NCBI GenBank assembly: GCA_022376925.1
Contig: JAIOJX010000030.1
Span: forward strand, 170,557,298-170,621,297
Length of the DNA: 64,000 bases
Source of the DNA: Tragulus kanchil
Taxonomy: Eukaryota; Chordata; Mammalia; Artiodactyla; Tragulidae
Reading direction: 5' to 3'
Each line of letters opens with the position of its first letter. The stretch's first letter is position 1. A program made the position numbers and the translations under genes. Below, piece by piece: positions 59,225 to 64,000 of this stretch. The notes beneath the pieces were generated by a model. That model did no database searches, was not told the DNA's origin, and saw nothing but the letters and a program-made list of their open reading frames with translations.

Positions 59225-59504
59225 GACTTCCCTGGTGGTCCAGTGGGTAAAGAGTCTGCCTTGCAGTGCAAGGGGTACCAGTTCAATCCCTGGCCTGGGA
59301 AGAGCCCATGTGCTGCGGAACGGCTGGGCTGGTGTGTCCAATTACGAGCCAGCGCTCTGGAGAGCATGCGCCCAGATTCGGTGCTCTCTGAGAAGAGAGG
59401 CCACTGCAATGGGAGGACCACATAGGCCAAAGAATAAAGATGGATGAAAATAAATAAATAAATAAAAAACAATAAAGAAGGCCAAAATTAAAAAAAAAAA
59501 AAAA
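59225..59504 (+). mobile_element. tRNA-derived SINE, short subfamily
   Basis: Starts gacttccctggtggtccagt, with body gccagcgctctggagagcat and tail gatggatgaaaataaataaa, then gaaggccaaaatt and poly(A). It is flanked by aaaaaaactaa at 59214-59224 and 59505-59515. The A-rich flank makes the exact limit of the duplication uncertain. Confidence 0.88.
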
Positions 59505-59559
59505 AAAAAAACTAACAAAAGGACTACAAGGTATACACAGAGCCCCTGTTTGAGATCCC

Positions 59560-60262
59560 CTAATCCCACAGCATATTCCCCTCCCTCACCCCAAGGTCCA
59601 TAAGTTTGTTCTGTATGTCCATTTCTCCATTGCTGCTCTGAATATACACTTATCAGTACCATCTTTCTAGACTCCATATATATGTATCAGTATACAATAT
59701 TTACCTTTTTCTTTCTGACAAACTTCCCTCAGTATAATAGGTTCTAGATTCAGCCACCTCCTTAGAATGGACTCAAATGCATTTCTTTTTATTTATTTAT
59801 TTTGGGCGGGGGTCGGGTTGGGGAGGGAAGGGAGCAGGCGGGCCACTTCTATTGGTCTTTCATTTCTCTATTTTCATCCGTCTTTGTTCTTTGGCTCCTG
59901 CGGGCCTCCCATCGGGGTGGCATCTGTTGTCGCAGAGCGCCAGCTCTGGGCGCATGCGCTCCAGAGCTCCGGCTCGGTGATTAGACACATCCGTCCAGCC
60001 GCTCCGCGGCACATGGGATCTTCCCAGGCCAGGGCTCGAACCGGCGCCCCTTGCACTGCAAGGTGGTGTCCTTATCCACTGGACCACCAGGGGGAGCCCT
60101 GCATTTCTTTTTATGACTGAGTAATATTCCAATGTATGTATGTACCACAGCTTCTTGATCCATTCATCTGTTGATGGACATCTAGGTTGCCTCCATGTTC
60201 TAACTATTGTAAATAGTGCTGCAATGAACAATGGGGTACATGTGTCTTTCAATTTTTATTTT
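59560..60262 (-). mobile_element. L1 3' portion, antisense, split by a SINE
   Basis: The left part (59560-59792) has catattcccctccctcaccc and ttctagattcagccacctcc. The right part (60115-60262) has gagtaatattccaatgtatg and gtaaatagtgctgcaatgaa. On the minus strand the right part encodes the ORF2p C-terminal stretch FIAALFTIVRTWRQPRCPST. The SINE at 59793-60099 interrupts it. The copy is a non-functional remnant. Confidence 0.85.
59793..60099 (-). mobile_element. Lineage-specific tRNA-derived SINE, long subfamily, nested in L1
   Basis: Same structure as the copy at 9581-9934, with roughly 20-25 differences over 300 bases by eye: a GC-rich body, the ctggagcgcatgcgcccaga motif and a C-rich 3' extension next to the TAAA tail. 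The target-site duplication tgcatttctttttat (15 bp, perfect) lies at 59778-59792 and 60100-60114. It is inserted in an L1 and so is younger than it. Confidence 0.92.
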
Positions 60263-60487
60263 AATGGCGGTTTCATGTTTAGATTGGAGAATGCCCTTGT
60301 TTGTAGGAATGACCCACTAGAATATTCAGGAGGGACGGGGCATCCTATCAGCCACATCCACATAGGTCATGAAGTGAAGTTCTTGGTTTTCTTTTTATTA
60401 CTCTTTTTATAAATTTGAAATTATATCAAAAGAAAACCAAAGTAGGGCGATTTCCTCCAGAGCATCTCTCTTCCTCAAGGAAGAAAA

Positions 60488-62706
60488 CTTTTCTAAGCAG
60501 CTCCCCAAGAGCAAAGCCCCATTGGCCAGGCTCGAGTCACGTGCCCGTCCTCTAGCGGCAAAAGAGGCTGGGAGAGCGAGTGTCTGTCATGGGAAGTGGG
60601 CTCCCCTCACTAAGAAGAAGGAAACAGAGCCAGCCATTTCCGCCTCTGTCTGAAGTTCCCATATTTGATTTAGGGGCCTTTGGAACCCACTGCTGTTAGC
60701 CACAGTGAATCCTCCCAGGTCCTGGCTGTTGGTTCTGTGATTTAGTTGCTAGGCTTCATTCCAAGGATTGGAGACCAAAGATGATCTTCTCAAGAAGTGC
60801 ATAGGGCAGTCTTTCTCAATCTAACGTTTACAGCACAACTGAGTCAGTGCGGTGATTGCCATGAGCCTGGGGGACCTTGGGGTCCCAAGTGGAGGGCAGG
60901 GGCGCCTGCAGCACCCTGGAAGGGAGGGCGAGGCTGGGGAGCGGGCGTGGAGAGCAGCAGTGGCTCTTCCTGCTGACCTGGGGGACACACTGTGCGCGAG
61001 TCCTGACACCGGAGAGCACGTGTCCTTCCGGTTCCGGTGCAGAATCCCACTCGCTCGGGCAGCCCTGTGGATGAGGCAGCGATAGGGCACCACACGGGGA
61101 ACTTCGGGTGAAGGGAGCGGCCGCAGCAGCAGGCGGAGGTGAGCGAAGTCGGACTGCATAGAGAGGCGCACACACGGTGCACGTGGCTTCTTACAGGAGA
61201 ACAGTAAGCAAGGCGGGGCGAGGCCGGCACAATTAAGACCCTTGACTGCAAAGGTGAGAAGCTTCTACTCTCTTGTGTGTGAGCAGGGAGCCCCTGTTCT
61301 GCAGAAGAGAGTGCACGGCGAGGCAGTTTCTGAAGGGTCCAGCTGAGCAGTGTATGGACCGAAGAGTTCATGGCAGGAAGACTCACTAGCAGACCCTTGT
61401 CAGTCTGGGCAGAAAACGATCAAGATGACCTATAGCCCTGAGGATGGAAGGAAGAGGTGATGGGAGAGAGGACTAAACGGAGTGATCGTCAGAAGGAGGG
61501 TGTTAGAGGGGGTTTGGCAAGTGCCAGTTTGGTGTCATTAGTAGACCCCAGGAGGGGAGGAGCACAGTCTGGGTGGCATCCCCTGGGGTCTGGGGATCTC
61601 TTTTCTAAGCAGCTCCCCAAGAGCAAAGCCCCATTGGCCAGGCTCGAGTCACGTGCCCGTCCTCTAGCGGCAAAAGAGGCTGGGAGAGCGAGTGTCTGTC
61701 ATGGGAAGTGGGCTCCCCTCACTAAGAAGAAGGAAACAGAGCCAGCCATTTCCGCCTCTGTCTGAAGTTCCCATATTTGATTTAGGGGCCTTTGGAACCC
61801 ACTGCTGTTAGCCACAGTGAATCCTCCCAGGTCCTGGCTGTTGGTTCTGTGATTTAGTTGCTAGGCTTCATTCCAAGGATTGGAGACCAAAGATGATCTT
61901 CTCAAGAAGTGCATAGGGCAGTCTTTCTCAATCTAACGTTTACAGCACAACTGAGTCAGTGCGGTGATTGCCATGAGCCTGGGGGACCTTGGGGTCCCAA
62001 GTGGAGGGCAGGGGCGCCTGCAGCACCCTGGAAGGGAGGGCGAGGCTGGGGAGCGGGCGTGACGAGAGCAGCAGTGGCTCTTCCTGCTGACCTGGGGGAC
62101 ACACTGTGCGCGAGTCCTGACACCGGAGAGCACGTGTCCTTCCGGTTCCGGTGCAGAATCCCACTCGCTCGGGCAGCCCTGTGGATGAGGCAGCGATAGG
62201 GCACCACACGGGGAACTTCGGGTGAAGGGAGCGGCCGCAGCAGCAGGCGGAGGTGAGCGAAGTCGGACTGCATAGAGAGGCGCACACACGGTGCACGTGG
62301 CTTCTTACAGGAGAACAGTAAGCAAGGCGGGGCGAGGCCGGCACAATTAAGACCCTTGACTGCAAAGGTGAGAAGCTTCTACTCTCTTGTGTGTGAGCAG
62401 GGAGCCCCTGTTCTGCAGAAGAGAGTGCACGGCGAGGCAGTTTCTGAAGGGTCCAGCTGAGCAGTGTATGGACCGAAGAGTTCATGGCAGGAAGACTCAC
62501 TAGCAGACCCTTGTCAGTCTGGGCAGAAAACGATCAAGATGACCTATAGCCCTGAGGATGGAAGGAAGAGGTGATGGGAGAGAGGACTAAACGGAGTGAT
62601 CGTCAGAAGGAGGGTGTTAGAGGGGGTTTGGCAAGTGCCAGTTTGGTGTCATTAGTAGACCCCAGGAGGGGAGGAGCACAGTCTGGGTGGCATCCCCTGG
62701 GGTCTG
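60488..62706. repeat. False tandem duplication 14 (copies 60488-61592 and 61600-62706)
   Basis: The offset is 1112 bp, then 1114 bp after a two-base difference near 60950/62062. The longest open stretches here (about 180 codons on the minus strand, in both copies) reflect GC-rich content and show no recognisable protein. Confidence 0.9.
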
Positions 62707-62814
62707 TGGGGGACCTCGGTCCTGCCCACAGTGATGTGAACAGAAGCATCTGGACAAACTCACTGAGGCGTCTCACGGGGGCTTCTTGTATCCTGTAGTC
62801 TGTCTTTCTAGCTG

Positions 62815-63200
62815 TCACCAACCTCTGCTGAAAACCCTTTGCAGGCTCCCTGTTGCACTTAGGACAGAGACTGGTCTTTTCTGCTGCCCACAAAACTGGT
62901 GACCCCTTTTTGTCTCAGCGTCCATCCTCCCTCTCTGGACCTGCCACACCCATCTTCTCTCTGGCCTGTTCGTGGGCCAGGGTCACCACTGTATCGCCAA
63001 CAGCCATAAACAGGTGTTGAGTAAACTGGTGCTGCTTTAGCCACAGGGCCTTTGCACATGCCATTCATACATCCATCCTTAACCATCTTCCTGTCCCTCT
63101 CTAGATCTCTGTTCAAGTGTCACTTTCCCAGGAGCAGCCTTCCTGACACCCCTGACTAGGGATCTCTTTCATTTGCCAAATAGACACGTTTCCCCACCTT
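62815..63200 (+). mobile_element. L2
   Basis: A long L2 stretch: gctgaaaaccctttgcaggc, tgttgcacttaggacagaga, cacagggcctttgcacatgc and caagtgtcactttcccagga, then ttcctgacacccctgac. The coding frame is lost. Confidence 0.75.
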
Positions 63201-63221
63201 CACCTTTGTAGTACCACGTGT

Positions 63222-63445
63222 GCATGCTTACATGCATGCTCAGTTGCTAAGTCATGTCTGAGTCTTCAGTGACCCCATAGACTCTAGCCCTGCAGACTCC
63301 TCTGTCCATGGAATTCTCCAGACAAGAATACTGGAGTCGGTTGCCATTTCCTCCTCCAGGGGGTCTTCCCAACCCAGGGACCAAACCCATGTCTCCTGCA
63401 TTGGCAGGTGGCATCTTCACCACTGAACCACCAGGGACGCTATAG
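63222..63445 (-). mobile_element. Bov-tA SINE, antisense
   Basis: On the minus strand it starts near ccctggtggttcagtggtga and has gggtttggtccctgggttgg and the body ending gacatgacttagcaactgag. It is close to the ruminant Bov-tA2 layout. Confidence 0.9.
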
Positions 63446-64000
63446 AATCCATAGGAGCAGTATTTTTACATTGACTTCTGGGAATATTTGCCCAAGGCCC
63501 ATTTCCTGCACAGACTGTGAAGCCCAGGGGCACTGTTCTTTCTATGAGCAGTATACCTCCTATGCTCAGCCTAGGGATTGGAACTCTGTAGTGCTCAGTG
63601 AATGTGTGTGGAGTGAATGAGGGAATGTATGAGTGAGTATTCCGCTGGTGGGCAGGAAGGGCTGAGGAGAAGGCTGTGTTTCAGAAGCACCTTGTAGGAC
63701 AGACAGAGCATCCGTAGAAGGGTTTGGTCTTCGAGGAACCAGCACAGAATGCGGATGAGGGGAGAAACAGAGTGGTCTTGATCAAAGGTGTTTCTGAATG
63801 TTTAAGAGAAATAGGGACATTGAAATCAAGAGAAACAAAGGGTCTTAAGACTAGAAAGACAGTTAAGCCAAGTGTTGGAAGGATTTACATGTCAGGGTGA
63901 GGACTTTGGTTCTTAACTTGAGAGGCAACAGGGAGCCAGGAAGGATGGACCTGGGAGCTCCTCTCTGAGGAAGTGGACTTGGCAGGGAAACAGGGTGACT
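63446..64000. other. No gene; possible L2/MIR trace
   Basis: The run gtgagtgaatgtgtg-like sequence at about 63590-63640 (gagtgaatgagggaatgtat) may be an L2 end; the rest is unrecognised. Confidence 0.4.

Noticed and set aside
60844..61386. A 180-codon minus-strand open reading frame, repeated at 61940-62500 as 186 codons
   Set aside because: GC-rich composition keeps several frames open; there is no recognisable domain, and the second copy differs in frame through a two-base difference in a false duplication.
119..62706. The repeated 1.1-kb units as a new satellite, CRISPR-like array or amplification system
   Set aside because: Units share no common sequence, each occurs as one pair, and differences tend to lie at junction edges; assembly artefact explains this better.
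5300..64000. LMCD1 exons expected downstream of SSUH2 on the minus strand
   Set aside because: None of the LMCD1 segments I could recall (PET and LIM domain parts) was recognised; the gene probably lies beyond the right edge.

Overview
This is nuclear DNA from an even-toed ungulate, almost certainly a ruminant. It holds ruminant Bov-tA SINEs, several tRNA-derived SINEs of the cetartiodactyl type (head beginning near 'cttccctggtggtcca'), ruminant-like L1 3' ends and an Hsmar1-like mariner. I see no clear Bov-A2 or full BovB copies. A less familiar SINE family, present in six copies, is the commonest young repeat, so the lineage may be a less-studied ruminant; the species cannot be fixed from the sequence.

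Only one protein-coding exon can be supported: the last coding exon of SSUH2 (4198-4344, + strand), with its splice acceptor, stop codon, 3' UTR and ATTAAA signal. Bases 1-4197 are SSUH2 intron. Everything to the right is the intergenic interval downstream of SSUH2, which in human leads towards the convergent gene LMCD1; no LMCD1 exon was recognised.

The rest is interspersed repeats and unique non-coding DNA. The main ones are a mariner (26812-28060) with a broken transposase, a nested L1-in-SINE (20491-22344), an L1 interrupted by a MaLR-like LTR (38650-39745), an L1 interrupted by a SINE (59560-60262), an old ERV LTR (about 43545-44235), an old CR1/L3 remnant (about 31505-32225), and many MIR, L2 and MER5 relics.

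The most striking structure is a set of 14 near-perfect direct tandem duplications, each offset by 1074-1177 bp, scattered over 119-62706 and starting in unrelated sequence each time. Where copies differ, many differences are short deletions near the end of copy A or the start of copy B. This is what unmerged overlaps between neighbouring noisy-read consensus blocks look like. I interpret them as assembly false duplications adding about 15.5 kb (roughly a quarter of the window), not as biology. No new biological system is evident.
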